DNA of 64,000 nt from Coriobacteriia bacterium (GCA_018368455.1 JAGZEG010000015.1:9943-73942), one strand, 5' to 3'; shown: positions 24,984-34,746, counted from the first letter of the stretch. Numbers and translations: made by a program. The notes: a model not told the origin generated them from the letters alone.

Positions 24984-26345
24984 ATGACTTACAGGCACCC
25001 GGCCAGCAGCGGCCGCACCGAGCAGGATATTCCGACAGGCGGGGAGGCCGCGGCCCTCACAGACGCGCTCTTGAGCCGCCGCTCGTTCGCACGCGGTCTG
25101 GCGGGCGCCGCCGCCGGGCTCGTTCTGGCGCCGATGGCCCTGCGAAGCTTGGCGCTGGCATCTGAAGCGACGGAGGCAGCCCTGGCCGACGCGCAGAGCC
25201 GCTACGAGGCCGCGCAGGGCCAGCTCTCCATCCTGCAGGACCAGGCCTTTGACGCGCAGGCGGCCTACGACCAGACGTCGACCGACCTGTACAACACGAA
25301 CGTGCAGATAGACGAGCTGCAGGTCTCCATCAACGAGGAGCAGACGGAGCTTGCGCAGGCGCAGGACGTGCTGGCGGACCGCGTGAACGCCAGCTATCGC
25401 GCCGGCTCGACGGGCATGCTCGACGTCATCCTGAGCGCCACGAACTTCGACGATTTCGTCAACCGCGTGTTCTACGCGGGCAAGACGTCCGACGCCGACG
25501 CTCAGGCCATCCAGAACGTCAAGGACATCAAGGCCTCGCTGCAGGCCGACCAGGACGCCCTCCAGGAGCAGAAGGCCCAGCAGGAGGAGCTCCAGGCCCA
25601 GCAGGCCGTCGAGCTCGAGACGCTCAACGCGCAGGTTGCCGAGACCGAGAGCTACGTAGCCAGCCTCGACAGCGAGGTGCAGGGGCTCATCGCCCAGCGC
25701 AACGCCGAGATCCAGGCGGCGGCCGAGGCGGCGCGTCGGGCAGCCGAGGAGGAGGCCGCGCGCCAGGCAGCCGAGGAGGAGGCCGCGCGCCAGGCAGCAG
25801 CCCAGCAGCAGGCCGCCACGAACCAGGGCGGCGGGGATGCGGGCACGACCGGCGGGGATGCGGGGACCGGCGACGCCGGGACCACCGGCGGGGCAGACGC
25901 GGGCGCGGGCGACGCCAGCGGCGGCTCCGATTACGACGATGGCGGGTATGACGACGGCGGCTACGACGACTCCGGCAGCTCGTCAGGCGGCGGCAGCGGC
26001 TACCAGCCGGCCGGCGTCGTGAGCGCGGCGTACAACTACATCGGGACGCCCTACAGCGTCATGGACTGCTCGGGGCTCACGTCGCAGGCGTATGCCGACT
26101 GCGGGTACTACCTCTATCACCAGTCGGGCGTGCAGTACAACACCGTCGCAGGCGCGGGCGGTATCGTGGGCGCCGACAGCCTCGTGCCCGGCAACCTCGT
26201 GTTCTACGCGCGCGGCGGCTCCATCTACCACGTGGCGCTCTACATCGGCGATGGCTACGTCATCGACTCCATCCCCAACGGCGGCGTCCAGGTGCGCAGC
26301 ATGTACTTCGTCGACGGCTTCTGCGGCGGCGGCAGCCCGTTCTAA
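24984..26345 (+). CDS. Exported NlpC/P60 peptidoglycan hydrolase with coiled coil
   Basis: The 453-residue protein starts at ATG 24984 with GCGAGG upstream. A twin-arginine signal (LSRRSFARGLAGAA, about residues 31-58) precedes a long coiled coil (about 60-270, Gln/Glu/Ala-rich with AAEEEAARQA repeats). A Gly/Asp/Tyr-rich low-complexity linker (about 275-340) follows, then a compact NlpC/P60 domain. The catalytic Cys is in MDCSGLT and the His in IYHVALYIGDG. The architecture matches secreted endopeptidases that cleave peptide stems of peptidoglycan, as in RipA/CwlO-type cell-separation enzymes, where the coiled coil often mediates regulation. It is monocistronic with its own terminator. Confidence 0.9.
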   Translation: MTYRHPASSGRTEQDIPTGGEAAALTDALLSRRSFARGLAGAAAGLVLAPMALRSLALASEATEAALADAQSRYEAAQGQLSILQDQAFDAQAAYDQTSTDLYNTNVQIDELQVSINEEQTELAQAQDVLADRVNASYRAGSTGMLDVILSATNFDDFVNRVFYAGKTSDADAQAIQNVKDIKASLQADQDALQEQKAQQEELQAQQAVELETLNAQVAETESYVASLDSEVQGLIAQRNAEIQAAAEAARRAAEEEAARQAAEEEAARQAAAQQQAATNQGGGDAGTTGGDAGTGDAGTTGGADAGAGDASGGSDYDDGGYDDGGYDDSGSSSGGGSGYQPAGVVSAAYNYIGTPYSVMDCSGLTSQAYADCGYYLYHQSGVQYNTVAGAGGIVGADSLVPGNLVFYARGGSIYHVALYIGDGYVIDSIPNGGVQVRSMYFVDGFCGGGSPF

Positions 26346-26780
26346 GGGCGCGCAACCGCACTGGGGGTATCTCCCTGCTCACAGCCCCAAAAATCTCGGC
26401 AGCGCCTGAAAGGCCCGGGATCGCGCTCGCAGAGGCGCAATCCCGGGCCTTTTTGCGCGCGGGGAGGCGCCTCGCGGCCAGGAATGCCGCTCGTGTACGG
26501 GCGGGCACCACTCTCGGGTGCGGCCGCGCAGAGAGGGGCACCCGCCACCTGCGGATTCGCTGGACGGCGCGGGGCTCGCGGCAGCTGCGGGCCCGCGGCG
26601 GCGTGCACGAGCCCGGTTCCTGGCCGCGGGACGCCGGCGCGCGTGCAGCAACCCTCCTCGGGAGATAACCCCGCGAGCCGGCCAGGCGCCAAAAGCACTA
26701 CGAGGAGCAAGCCTCCCGTGGCGCGGCGCCGCATCGCGGGCCTATCATGGCGGCAAACCACCTCAGAGAGGAGATCCGCC
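26346..26780. other. Intergenic region after NlpC/P60 gene
   Basis: It contains the terminator at 26411-26454 and a TATCAT -10 candidate at 26744-26749 for the next gene. I see no gene in it. Confidence 0.55.
26411..26454 (+). terminator. Rho-independent terminator of NlpC/P60 gene
   Basis: AGGCCCGGGAT pairs with ATCCCGGGCCT, with an additional inner GCGC/GCGC pairing, and TTTTT follows. Confidence 0.88.
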
Positions 26781-27797
26781 ATGCCCGCAAGCCAGCCCAC
26801 CCCGCTCACGATAGCCATCCTCGGCGACGAGACGGCCTACCGCCGGCTCCTCCCCGGCAATCCGTGGCTCGACTCCGAGCGGTGCGCGTTCCTGGGGAGG
26901 GATGCATCGATCGAGGACGTGCTCGCCTCCGCGCCCGACGCCGACGTCATCCTCTCCGACGTCGTGGCGTCCGTGCCGGCCATGCTCATCGAGGGGCTGC
27001 CCCGGCTGCGGCTCATCAACTCCGAGGGCGTCGGCTTCGACCGCATCGACTGCGCGGCCGCAGCGGCGCGGGGTGTCTTCGTGTGCAACAACCAGGGCAT
27101 GAACGCCGGGGCCGTCGCCGAGCAGACCATTCTGCTCATGCTCGGCCTGCTGCGCTCCGTCGTGTCCGGCGACGCCGCCGTACGTGACGGCCGGCAGATG
27201 GAGGCCAAGATGGCCGGCATGCGCCGCGGCATCACCGACCTCGCCGACTGCACGGTGGGCCTCGTGGGACTCGGCTGCATCGGACAGGCCGTCGCCTCGC
27301 GGCTGCGGGCCTTCGGGACGCGCGTCGTCTACGGCGGCGGGCACGGACGCAAGGACGCCGCGCTCGAGGCCGAGCTCGGCGTGACGTACCTGCCGCTCGA
27401 CGAGCTGCTCGCCACCTGCGACTTCGTGAGCCTGCACTGTGCCGTGACGCCCGAGACGACCGGCATGGTGGACGCCGCCTTCCTCGCGAAGATGCGCCCG
27501 GGCGCCTACCTGGTGAACACGGCCCGCGGCGAGCTCGTGGACAACGCAGCGCTGGCGGAGGCGCTGGCGGCCGGACGGCTCGCCGGCGCGGGGCTTGACA
27601 CGGTGGCGCCCGAGCCCGTGACGGCAGACAACCCGCTGGTCAACCTGCCGGTCGAGGCAGCGGGGCGCGTGCTGTTCTCGCCGCACGTCGGCGGCATCAC
27701 GACAGGTAGCCTCCGCCGGGGGCAGATCCACATGTGGGAGAACGTCGGGCGCATCAAGCGAGGCGAGCGCCCCACCTGCGTCGTCAACGGGATATAG
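26781..27797 (+). CDS. D-2-hydroxyacid dehydrogenase (NAD-dependent)
   Basis: The 338-residue protein starts at ATG 26781 after GAGAGGAGATC. The nucleotide-binding motif is GLVGLGCIGQAVASRL. The catalytic Arg is in VNTARGELVD, the Glu in DTVAPEPV and the His in LFSPHVGG, in the family's order and spacing. The enzyme interconverts a 2-keto acid and a D-2-hydroxy acid with NAD(H); the exact substrate (lactate, glycerate, phosphoglycerate-like) is not determined. Length is typical. A putative -10 (TATCAT) lies about 35 bp upstream. Confidence 0.92.
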   Translation: MPASQPTPLTIAILGDETAYRRLLPGNPWLDSERCAFLGRDASIEDVLASAPDADVILSDVVASVPAMLIEGLPRLRLINSEGVGFDRIDCAAAAARGVFVCNNQGMNAGAVAEQTILLMLGLLRSVVSGDAAVRDGRQMEAKMAGMRRGITDLADCTVGLVGLGCIGQAVASRLRAFGTRVVYGGGHGRKDAALEAELGVTYLPLDELLATCDFVSLHCAVTPETTGMVDAAFLAKMRPGAYLVNTARGELVDNAALAEALAAGRLAGAGLDTVAPEPVTADNPLVNLPVEAAGRVLFSPHVGGITTGSLRRGQIHMWENVGRIKRGERPTCVVNGI

Positions 27798-28048
27798 GGA
27801 GCGACGCCCCCGCAGCGAGCCCCGGGCAGCCACACGTACTCCGCAGCAACTCGGCGGTTTTCTTGTTTCCCCCCGGTTAAATAGGCTCGGCTTGCCACCC
27901 GGCGCCCAGCCGCATCGCTACATTTCCGTAGTACCTGCAATGTACGCGCCCCGGCGCGGCATCGCCCAGTCACCGGCCGCCCGATCCAGCTCGCGACCAG
28001 CGGCCCGCGGCGATCGCCGTCCCCGAGGCCCAGACGAGGAGGCATCCC

Positions 28049-28885
28049 ATGGCCTGCTGTGATGAGGACAAGCCCACGCCCGCAAATCGCCTCGTGAAGT
28101 TCGTCGAGAAGCTGCGCGGCGACGACTTCGCGTGGGTCGAGCTGTCCCACGAGGTTTCGCCCCAGACGCCGCACTGGGTCGGCTTCGAGCCGTTCCACCA
28201 GGTGGCGCAGCCGCTCAACTACTCGGACGGCTGCAAGGCTGACGCCTACTACATCGTGAGCCAGTACGGCACGCACATCGACGCCCCGCTGCACTTCGTG
28301 CCGGGCGGCCGTCCGCTCAACGAGGTGTCCGTGCGCGACACGCTCATGCCGCTGTTCGTCATCAACGTCGCCGACAAGGTGCGCGCCAACGCCGACTACG
28401 AGCTCACGGTGGCCGACATCGAGGAGTTCGAGGCGAAGTACGGCAAGATTCCCGCCGGCTCCTTCGTCGCGATGCGCAGCGACTGGTCCGTCGACCACGC
28501 CGACGACTACGAGAACAACGACGCCGACGGCAACCCCCACTACCCGGGCTGGAGCCTCGACGCGCTCAAGCTGCTCATCGAGGACCGCAAGGTCACGGCC
28601 ATCGGCCACGAGCCCACGGACACCGACGCGCCCGGCGCGGGCCACGGCTGGGCCGGCGAGCTCTACGTGCTGCAGCAGGACCACTACCAGATCGAGGTCA
28701 TGAAGAACCTCGACAAGGTGCCGCCGGCGGGCGCCATCATCTCGTGCACCTGGCCCAACGTCACGAACGGCGTCGGCTTCACGGCCCGCTGCATCGCCAT
28801 CTTCCCCAAGGAGCTCACGCCCGGCTGCGGGTGCGGCTGCTCCGAGGCCAAGCCGGCCGAGGACAAGGGCTGCGGCTGCTGCTAA
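28049..28885 (+). CDS. Cyclase-family (KynB-like) metal-dependent hydrolase with Cys-rich tail
   Basis: The 278-residue protein starts at ATG 28049 after GAGGAGG. The family signature SQYGTHIDAPLHF supplies the metal ligands His76, Asp78 and His82, as in kynurenine formamidase and related PF04199 enzymes. An N-terminal WVELSHEVSPQTP strand and a C-terminal GAIISCTWPNVTNG also fit. The last 20 residues are unusual: GCGCGC, a short acidic spacer, then GCGCC, which gives six Cys. The N-terminus also begins MACC. The tail may bind a metal or be modified. The substrate is unknown. The enzyme has no signal peptide and is presumably cytoplasmic. Confidence 0.85.
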   Translation: MACCDEDKPTPANRLVKFVEKLRGDDFAWVELSHEVSPQTPHWVGFEPFHQVAQPLNYSDGCKADAYYIVSQYGTHIDAPLHFVPGGRPLNEVSVRDTLMPLFVINVADKVRANADYELTVADIEEFEAKYGKIPAGSFVAMRSDWSVDHADDYENNDADGNPHYPGWSLDALKLLIEDRKVTAIGHEPTDTDAPGAGHGWAGELYVLQQDHYQIEVMKNLDKVPPAGAIISCTWPNVTNGVGFTARCIAIFPKELTPGCGCGCSEAKPAEDKGCGCC

Positions 28886-29063
28886 GCGCCGGCCGGCCTG
28901 CACACCCCTAGGGGGGCCGCGCAGGCCTTCACGCCAGAAACGCGCACAACGGAAGAGGACCCGATCGCCACGCACGAGCGGCGGTCGGGTTCTCTCGTAC
29001 GAAGCGGGGTGCCTTAGGGATGACGCGCCGTTCGCCTAGGCTAACCGCATGAGGAGGCTCATC

Positions 29064-29555
29064 GTGATACAGGCATCGGTCATCTACTACTCCAAGACGG
29101 GCACGACAGCCGAGATGGCCGGCGAGATCGTGACCGGCATGAACGCCGTCGAGGGCGTGCAGGCGCGAACGTTTCCCATCGAGGCCGTCGACGAGGAGTG
29201 GGCCAAGGCGAGCCAGTGCCTCGTCTTCGGCACGCCCATCTACGCGGCGACCGTGGCCTCCCCCATGGCCGAGTGGATGCAGTCGGGCACGCACGGCCTC
29301 GAGCTCGCGGGCAAGCTCGGCGGCGCGTTCGCAACGGCGAACTGGGTGCAGGGCGGGGGCGACCTCGGCATCCGCACGATCCTCGACCAGCTGCTCGTCT
29401 ACGGCATGATGACGTACTCGGGAGGGATGGCGTGGGGCAGGCCGGTCATCCACCTCGGCCCCGTCGCCATCCGCGAGCACCTCGATGACTACCGCGCGTG
29501 GTTTCACCTCTACGGCGAGCGCATAGCAAAGCAGGCGGTCAAGGTCTTCGGGTAG
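29064..29555 (+). CDS. Flavodoxin-family protein
   Basis: The chosen start is GTG 29064 because AGGAGG lies six bases upstream; an in-frame ATG at 29049 sits directly on that ribosome site and is unlikely. The 163-residue protein opens with the FMN phosphate loop IYYSKTGTTAEMA and continues with FGTPIYAATVASPM and ATANWVQGGGD, typical of WrbA/flavodoxin folds. It should carry FMN and shuttle electrons in the cytoplasm. It ends eight bases before the convergent LuxR gene ends. Confidence 0.85.
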   Translation: MIQASVIYYSKTGTTAEMAGEIVTGMNAVEGVQARTFPIEAVDEEWAKASQCLVFGTPIYAATVASPMAEWMQSGTHGLELAGKLGGAFATANWVQGGGDLGIRTILDQLLVYGMMTYSGGMAWGRPVIHLGPVAIREHLDDYRAWFHLYGERIAKQAVKVFG

Positions 29556-29563
29556 GCCCCGGC

Positions 29564-31309
29564 TCACCCCTCGTCCCCGGCGGGCGAGATGACCTCGCGC
29601 TCCACCAGGTCGATGAGCTCCTGCCGGCCGTGGACGTCGAGCTTCATGTAGATGCGCTTGATGTGCGCCCACGCCGTGTTCTCCGTGATGCCCAGGTCCG
29701 CCGCGAGCGCGGGGGCGCTGCGCCCGCGCGCCAGCTGGACGAGCACCTGCGCCTCGCGCGGCGTGAGCCCCTTCTCGCGGGCGAAGAGCTCGACGCGGGC
29801 GCTCACCTGCTCGCGCACGCTCTGCTGCTCGGCGTGCTCCCCGGGCGTGGGGTGCGCCGAGACACGCGCGCCATCGGCGGTCCCATCGGGCCCGGAAGCC
29901 CCCGCCTCGCCATCGGGCCAGGCGGCACGGGCGGCATCGTCGCGGGCAGCAGGTTCGCCCGCGGCCGCGCCGCCGACCGGTGGGGCGCCAGCGTCGTCCC
30001 CGCCCCGCGTTCGCTGCGAGAAGCGGTTCCCCTCGCGCGGAGCGAGGGCTGCGTCGTCGTCCGGCCCGGCGGCATCCAAGACACTCCCCCGACGCCGCAG
30101 CAGCACCATGAGCACCGTGGACAGCAGGTAGATGCAGGCGAGCATCAGGATCGTCACGTACGACGCCTCGGAGGCGTGCGCGCCCAGGCGGTTGATGCCC
30201 AGCCCCAGCACGAGCCCCACCGCCACGGACGCCTCCGTCCCGACCTGATAGACGCCGATGAGCGCCGCAGGCGGCACGTCACGGCGCGCCTGCGAGACCT
30301 CCACGAGCAGCAGCACGAACGCGATACCCACGATGTCGTAGCACACGACCATCGCCAGGCCCGACAGCGTGCCGAGGGCCTCGGAGACGAACGGCAGCAG
30401 GGAGAGCGCCACCAGCATGACGGGAAACAGCACGCGGTAGACAAGCGTCGTGTCGGGCACGCGGCGGCGCAGGGCCATCACGGGCACGAAGATCGCCGTG
30501 GCCAGCGCGTGCGCCTCGGCCATGGGAACAGCGCCGAGCACCGGCTCGAGCTCGTTGCCGATGACGGACGTGTGCATCAGGCTCACGACGATCGTCAGGA
30601 TGAAAACGCAGGTGAACGAGCTGACCAGCGGGATGAGCGCCGAGCGCAGCGAGCGGCGGCGCTGCCGATACGCGGCGGTGCGACCGCTTCCCCCGTCAAC
30701 GGGAGCCGCGGAGAAGACGCCCCGACGCAGCGCGTCCCCCATCAGGGCGCACGAGAGCGCCAACGCCAAAATGCAGGCGACAAAGGCGGCCCACCCTCCG
30801 AGGAACGACATCCCGAGGTACAGCGCCGCCTGCGCGAGGTATCCCGCGATGACGCAGCGCACGGCAAGGCTCGCCTCGGCCATGCGAGCGAACGGCACGA
30901 ACCACGCCAGCGTCAGCGACGCCGAGCCGACCGCGTACAGCACCGTGCGCAGCGCGAAGCTCACGGGGCCCGGCAGCGCGGCAAGGGCGCCCGTCAGGCC
31001 CAGCACGAACCCCAGCGCCAGCACGAGGCTCGCCGCATACGTCACGAGCAGCAGCGGGTGGCCCAGGGTCGTGCGGTCGTTCGCACCCGGCCGGGCTCCG
31101 GAAGCGCCGCGCAGGCTCAGCCAGATGGACGCGAGCACCCAGAGCACGCCGAGGGCGTTCGCCGCGAGCGCGAAGCCCGTGGACGACACGAAGCCGACGC
31201 TCGGCTCGGCCCCGCCCCCGAACGACGTGGCGTAGGCGCTGGATATGACCGTCCGCGACAGGCCGAAGCCCAGCGCCAGCTCTATTCCCCCGATCACCCT
31301 ATTCGTCAC
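29564..31309 (-). CDS. LuxR-family regulator with multi-pass membrane domain (2)
   Basis: The favoured start is GTG 31309, with AGGGGG about six bases upstream; the frame is open further 5' without a ribosome site. The product is about 581 residues. It has about twelve hydrophobic segments, a long Ala/Gly/Asp-rich cytoplasmic linker (about residues 410-500), and a C-terminal LuxR helix-turn-helix (KGLTPREAQVLVQLARGR, then GITENTAWAHIKRIYMKLDV). The long linker distinguishes it from the other two LuxR proteins. It is divergent from the KdgT-like permease and the FMN/FAD reductase, which are likely targets. Confidence 0.88.
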   Translation of the reverse strand: MTNRVIGGIELALGFGLSRTVISSAYATSFGGGAEPSVGFVSSTGFALAANALGVLWVLASIWLSLRGASGARPGANDRTTLGHPLLLVTYAASLVLALGFVLGLTGALAALPGPVSFALRTVLYAVGSASLTLAWFVPFARMAEASLAVRCVIAGYLAQAALYLGMSFLGGWAAFVACILALALSCALMGDALRRGVFSAAPVDGGSGRTAAYRQRRRSLRSALIPLVSSFTCVFILTIVVSLMHTSVIGNELEPVLGAVPMAEAHALATAIFVPVMALRRRVPDTTLVYRVLFPVMLVALSLLPFVSEALGTLSGLAMVVCYDIVGIAFVLLLVEVSQARRDVPPAALIGVYQVGTEASVAVGLVLGLGINRLGAHASEASYVTILMLACIYLLSTVLMVLLRRRGSVLDAAGPDDDAALAPREGNRFSQRTRGGDDAGAPPVGGAAAGEPAARDDAARAAWPDGEAGASGPDGTADGARVSAHPTPGEHAEQQSVREQVSARVELFAREKGLTPREAQVLVQLARGRSAPALAADLGITENTAWAHIKRIYMKLDVHGRQELIDLVEREVISPAGDEG

Positions 31310-31545
31310 GCACTGCCCCCTACCCGCGCTGTATGTAATAGCTCTCCATTGTACGCAACTGAGGCGCTGGTCGCCCACAGATTGGGAACGCCCGTGGCGC
31401 AATGTCGCATCCGGTCGGGCGGCGGCGGGCCCGAACCCCGGTCGTTTCGAGGGGATCGGATCAGCAGGTGAAACGCGCAGTTCGCCGTCCCAAACCCGTC
31501 GTACTATACGGGCCGCACGATTCCGCCCCCCATCAAAAGGTGCCC

Positions 31546-32583
31546 ATGAAGCTCTACGACGCCATCCAGAAGATCCCCGCCGGCACGATGCTCGTCCCCA
31601 CGCTCATCGGCGCGCTCATCCACACGTTCTGCCCTCAGGTCCTGCAGGTGGGCAACCCGACGCAGATGCTGTTCACGTCCGAGGGCATGCAGGTGTGCGT
31701 CGGCATGATGCTGTTCTTCACCGGGACGCAGCTCGCCCTGGGGCAGATCCGGCCCGTCCTGCGCAGCATCCTGCCCACGCTCGCGTTCAAGATGGTCGTC
31801 GCCTACGCGCTGGCGGCCCTGTACTTCGCGCTGTTCGGCCTCGACGGCGTGGGCGGCGTGAGCTTCCTGGCGTTCACGGTGGCCATCACCTCCTGCAACG
31901 CCGTGCTGTTCCTCGCGACGGTCAAGCCGTACGGGGGCGTCGCCGAGTACGCGATGTTCGGCGTGTTCATGCTCGTCTCAATGCCCGCGCTGCCCCTGCT
32001 GCTGCTCAGCGGAACGAGCGGGGCCGGCGTCGACTGGATGGGGCTCGCCTCGACGTGCATCCCCCTCGCGCTTGGGCTGGCGCTCGGCAACGCAGACGCC
32101 CGCTTCCGGGAGATGTTCAAGGGCGGTAGCTCGTGCATCATCCCGTTCTTCGGCTTCCAGTTCGGCTCGCTCGTCGACCTGGGAACGGCCGCCGGGCAGC
32201 TCGTGCAGGGCGTGGGCCTCGTCGTCGCGTTCTATGCGCTGTCGGCCATCCCCCTCTACGCGTTTGAGCGCCTCGCGCTGCACCGCCCCGGCCACGTGGG
32301 CATCGCCACCTGCTCCGTCGCCGGCATTGCCGTGTCGTTCCACACGATGGCGGCCGCCAGCTCCGCCGTGTATCTCCCCTACGTGGACGGGGCCATCAGC
32401 CAGCTTGCCATGGCCATGTTCGCGACGACGTTTCTGACGCCGGTGATCGCCCACTTCGTCGCCCATCGCAACGGGGCGCCGCGCACGGACGGGCTTGCGG
32501 AGAGCGGCGAGGCCGCTCGGGGGCGAGACCGAGCGAACGGCAGCGCCGAGGGTCTCGAGAGCCCAGCTGGGCACGCGGCGTAA
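31546..32583 (+). CDS. kdgT: 2-keto-3-deoxygluconate permease family transporter (KdgT-like)
   Basis: The 345-residue protein starts at ATG 31546 with AAAGG upstream; the longer open frame has no ribosome site. It begins MKLYDAIQKIPAGTMLVPTL and has about ten hydrophobic segments, as in the KdgT family, whose Escherichia and Dickeya members import 2-keto-3-deoxygluconate with protons. Conserved-looking blocks include TSCNAVLFLA and GIAVSFHTMAAAS. A hydrophilic tail of about 35 residues extends the usual length. Its pairing with LuxR 2 and a reductase suggests the true substrate may be a related organic acid. Confidence 0.8.
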   Translation: MKLYDAIQKIPAGTMLVPTLIGALIHTFCPQVLQVGNPTQMLFTSEGMQVCVGMMLFFTGTQLALGQIRPVLRSILPTLAFKMVVAYALAALYFALFGLDGVGGVSFLAFTVAITSCNAVLFLATVKPYGGVAEYAMFGVFMLVSMPALPLLLLSGTSGAGVDWMGLASTCIPLALGLALGNADARFREMFKGGSSCIIPFFGFQFGSLVDLGTAAGQLVQGVGLVVAFYALSAIPLYAFERLALHRPGHVGIATCSVAGIAVSFHTMAAASSAVYLPYVDGAISQLAMAMFATTFLTPVIAHFVAHRNGAPRTDGLAESGEAARGRDRANGSAEGLESPAGHAA

Positions 32584-32814
32584 CCCCTTTCGGGAACCAT
32601 TTTCGAGATTGTCGAAAACGGGCAGGTCAGAGCCACCATACTCGATTTCCCCGACTCGCTAACCAGCTTTCGGTGATGCGGCCGCCAGCCATTCGTGCGA
32701 TAAAGGAATGAGGCGCTATGCCAGGATGCGCCGCCTGCCATACGGCGGTCTGACACGTCGCCCGCGCATCGCAATCGAGCCGGTCGAAGGGACGACCGGG
32801 ACAAGGAGGCTCGC

Positions 32815-34746
32815 ATGGCTCTTGATATGGATCGCAGGAACTTCGTGAAGGCTGCCGGCGCCGTCGCTGCCGGGGCAAGCTTCGCCGCTATGGGCGCCAC
32901 GGCGCTCGCCGGCGAGAAGGCCGCCAGCTCCACCAAAGACGCCTCCGCCGACGCCAAGGTCGAGGCGGGCGCAAAGGGGCAGGGCGTCCAGGACGGCAAG
33001 TACGTCACGAAGGCCCTTGGCCACGAGAACTATATCTACATGGAGACGACGTTTGCCGGCGGCGCCATCGCCTCGTGCCGCTGCCTGCGCAACGACGAGA
33101 CCGTCGGCGTCGGCACGTATCCGTGCGAGCAGCTGCCCGCCAAGATCGTCGAGGCCCAGAGCGTCAACGTCGACGCCATGACCGGCGCCACGCTGACGTC
33201 CATGGCCATCAAGCGCGCCGTTAAGGACGCCATCGACATGGCCGGCGGCGACTCCTCGAAAGACTTTGCCGCCGAGGTTTCCGCGCCGTCCGGCGGAACG
33301 CCTCAGGAGGCCGTCTGCGACGTCGTCATCGTGGGCGCTGGCACGTCGGGCCTCATCTGCGCAGCGCGCCTGCTCGAGATGGGTTACAGCGTCATGCTGT
33401 TCGAGAAGCAGGACATCCCCGGCGGCTCCATGGGCATGACGTACGGCGGCGTTGCGGCTGCCGGCTCGCAGCTCCAGGCCAACTACGCCCTGGGCCGCTT
33501 CGACGACAACCCGATGTTCAACGTCGACGCCATGCTCGCCCTGCTCGCCAACTACGTGAACCCCGAGCACGACATCTACAACGGGGCCATGCCCTTCCAG
33601 ACGGCCATGTACCACACGTCGGGCAAGCTCGTTGACTGGCTGCACTCCATCGGCGTCGGCTTCTACACGATGGGCGTCAACAAGGCGTACGGCATCACGC
33701 CCTACCTCGCCCCCGGCTGCTACGAGGGCGGCTGCGGCTACGCGATGGAGTTCCTCGTCGACCGCGTGGGCGCGCTCGGCGGCCAGATCATCTACGGCAC
33801 GAAGGTCACGGGCATCACGCAGCGCGAGGACGGCGTCGTCATCGGCGTGACGGCCGAGGGCAAGGACGGCTCGACGTGGACGGTCGGGGCCAACGCCACC
33901 GTGCTCGCCACGGGCGGCTACGGCGCCAGCAAGGAGATGCTCGCCAAGTACAGCCCCAAGTACGCCGACTACACGTTCAACTGCTCGCCGTGCTCGACGG
34001 GCGACGGCATCGAGCTGGGCATCTCCGTAGGCGGCTACACCGAGTGCATGGACCGCGACCTCGGCGCGTTCCTGTCGAGCGACGGCAGCGACGGCTCGTT
34101 CTTTGAGCTGGCGTTCCTGTACCAGACCACGCCCGGCATCATGGTGAACGTCAACGGCGACCAGTTCGGCAACATCACGAGCGACAACCACGGCATGCAA
34201 GCCCGCGCGCTCATGGATCCGGCCAACGAGGCGACGTTCTATCACATCTTCGACGAGGCGGCCGCCGTCACGACAAAGAAGAACGACACGTATGCGTTCG
34301 ACACGTACGCGGCCATCTTCGACCGCGGCCTCGTACAGCACTTCGACACGGTCGAGCAGGCGGCCGAGGAGCTCAACCTGCCGAACCTCGTGGCGACGAT
34401 CGAGAAGAACAACCAGGTGGCACTCACCGGCGAGCCTGACGAGTGGGGCCGTAAGCGCGTGCCCTACATCGAGACGCGCGACGGCATCTACGCCATCAAG
34501 GTGCTACCGACGTTCTATCTGACGACGGGCGGCCTGGCCATCGACACGGCCACGCACGTGCTGCGTGAGGACGGCTCCATCATCGGCTGTCTGTACGCCG
34601 CCGGCGACGTGTGCGGTTCCGTCGAGGAGAAGGACGGCGCCAACTACAAGATGGGCTTCGACGCGGCGATGGCGTTCGGCTACATCATGGCCGACACGAT
34701 CAACACCGACCTGGCGAGCGTGGGCCTGGCCCCCGCAGCCGAGTAA
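32815..34746 (+). CDS. Tat-exported FMN-binding + FAD-dependent reductase (2)
   Basis: The 643-residue protein starts at ATG 32815 after AAGGAGG. A twin-arginine signal (MDRRNFVKAAG) precedes an FMN_bind domain (about 57-140) with the covalent flavinylation motif DAMTGATLTS (acceptor Thr126). The FAD_binding_2 domain follows from about residue 165 (DVVIVGAGTSGLICAARL). This domain order (FMN first) is typical of fumarate/urocanate-type reductases, in which FMN relays electrons to FAD. The usual GxRFxNE FAD-contact segment is replaced by NGDQFGNITSDN, which could alter the substrate or cofactor pocket. The gene lies 231 bp downstream of the permease and probably shares LuxR 2 control. Confidence 0.88.
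   Translation: MALDMDRRNFVKAAGAVAAGASFAAMGATALAGEKAASSTKDASADAKVEAGAKGQGVQDGKYVTKALGHENYIYMETTFAGGAIASCRCLRNDETVGVGTYPCEQLPAKIVEAQSVNVDAMTGATLTSMAIKRAVKDAIDMAGGDSSKDFAAEVSAPSGGTPQEAVCDVVIVGAGTSGLICAARLLEMGYSVMLFEKQDIPGGSMGMTYGGVAAAGSQLQANYALGRFDDNPMFNVDAMLALLANYVNPEHDIYNGAMPFQTAMYHTSGKLVDWLHSIGVGFYTMGVNKAYGITPYLAPGCYEGGCGYAMEFLVDRVGALGGQIIYGTKVTGITQREDGVVIGVTAEGKDGSTWTVGANATVLATGGYGASKEMLAKYSPKYADYTFNCSPCSTGDGIELGISVGGYTECMDRDLGAFLSSDGSDGSFFELAFLYQTTPGIMVNVNGDQFGNITSDNHGMQARALMDPANEATFYHIFDEAAAVTTKKNDTYAFDTYAAIFDRGLVQHFDTVEQAAEELNLPNLVATIEKNNQVALTGEPDEWGRKRVPYIETRDGIYAIKVLPTFYLTTGGLAIDTATHVLREDGSIIGCLYAAGDVCGSVEEKDGANYKMGFDAAMAFGYIMADTINTDLASVGLAPAAE

Noticed and set aside
29049..29555. ATG 29049 as the flavodoxin start
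   Set aside because: This ATG is immediately followed by AGGAGG, which is the ribosome site for GTG 29064.
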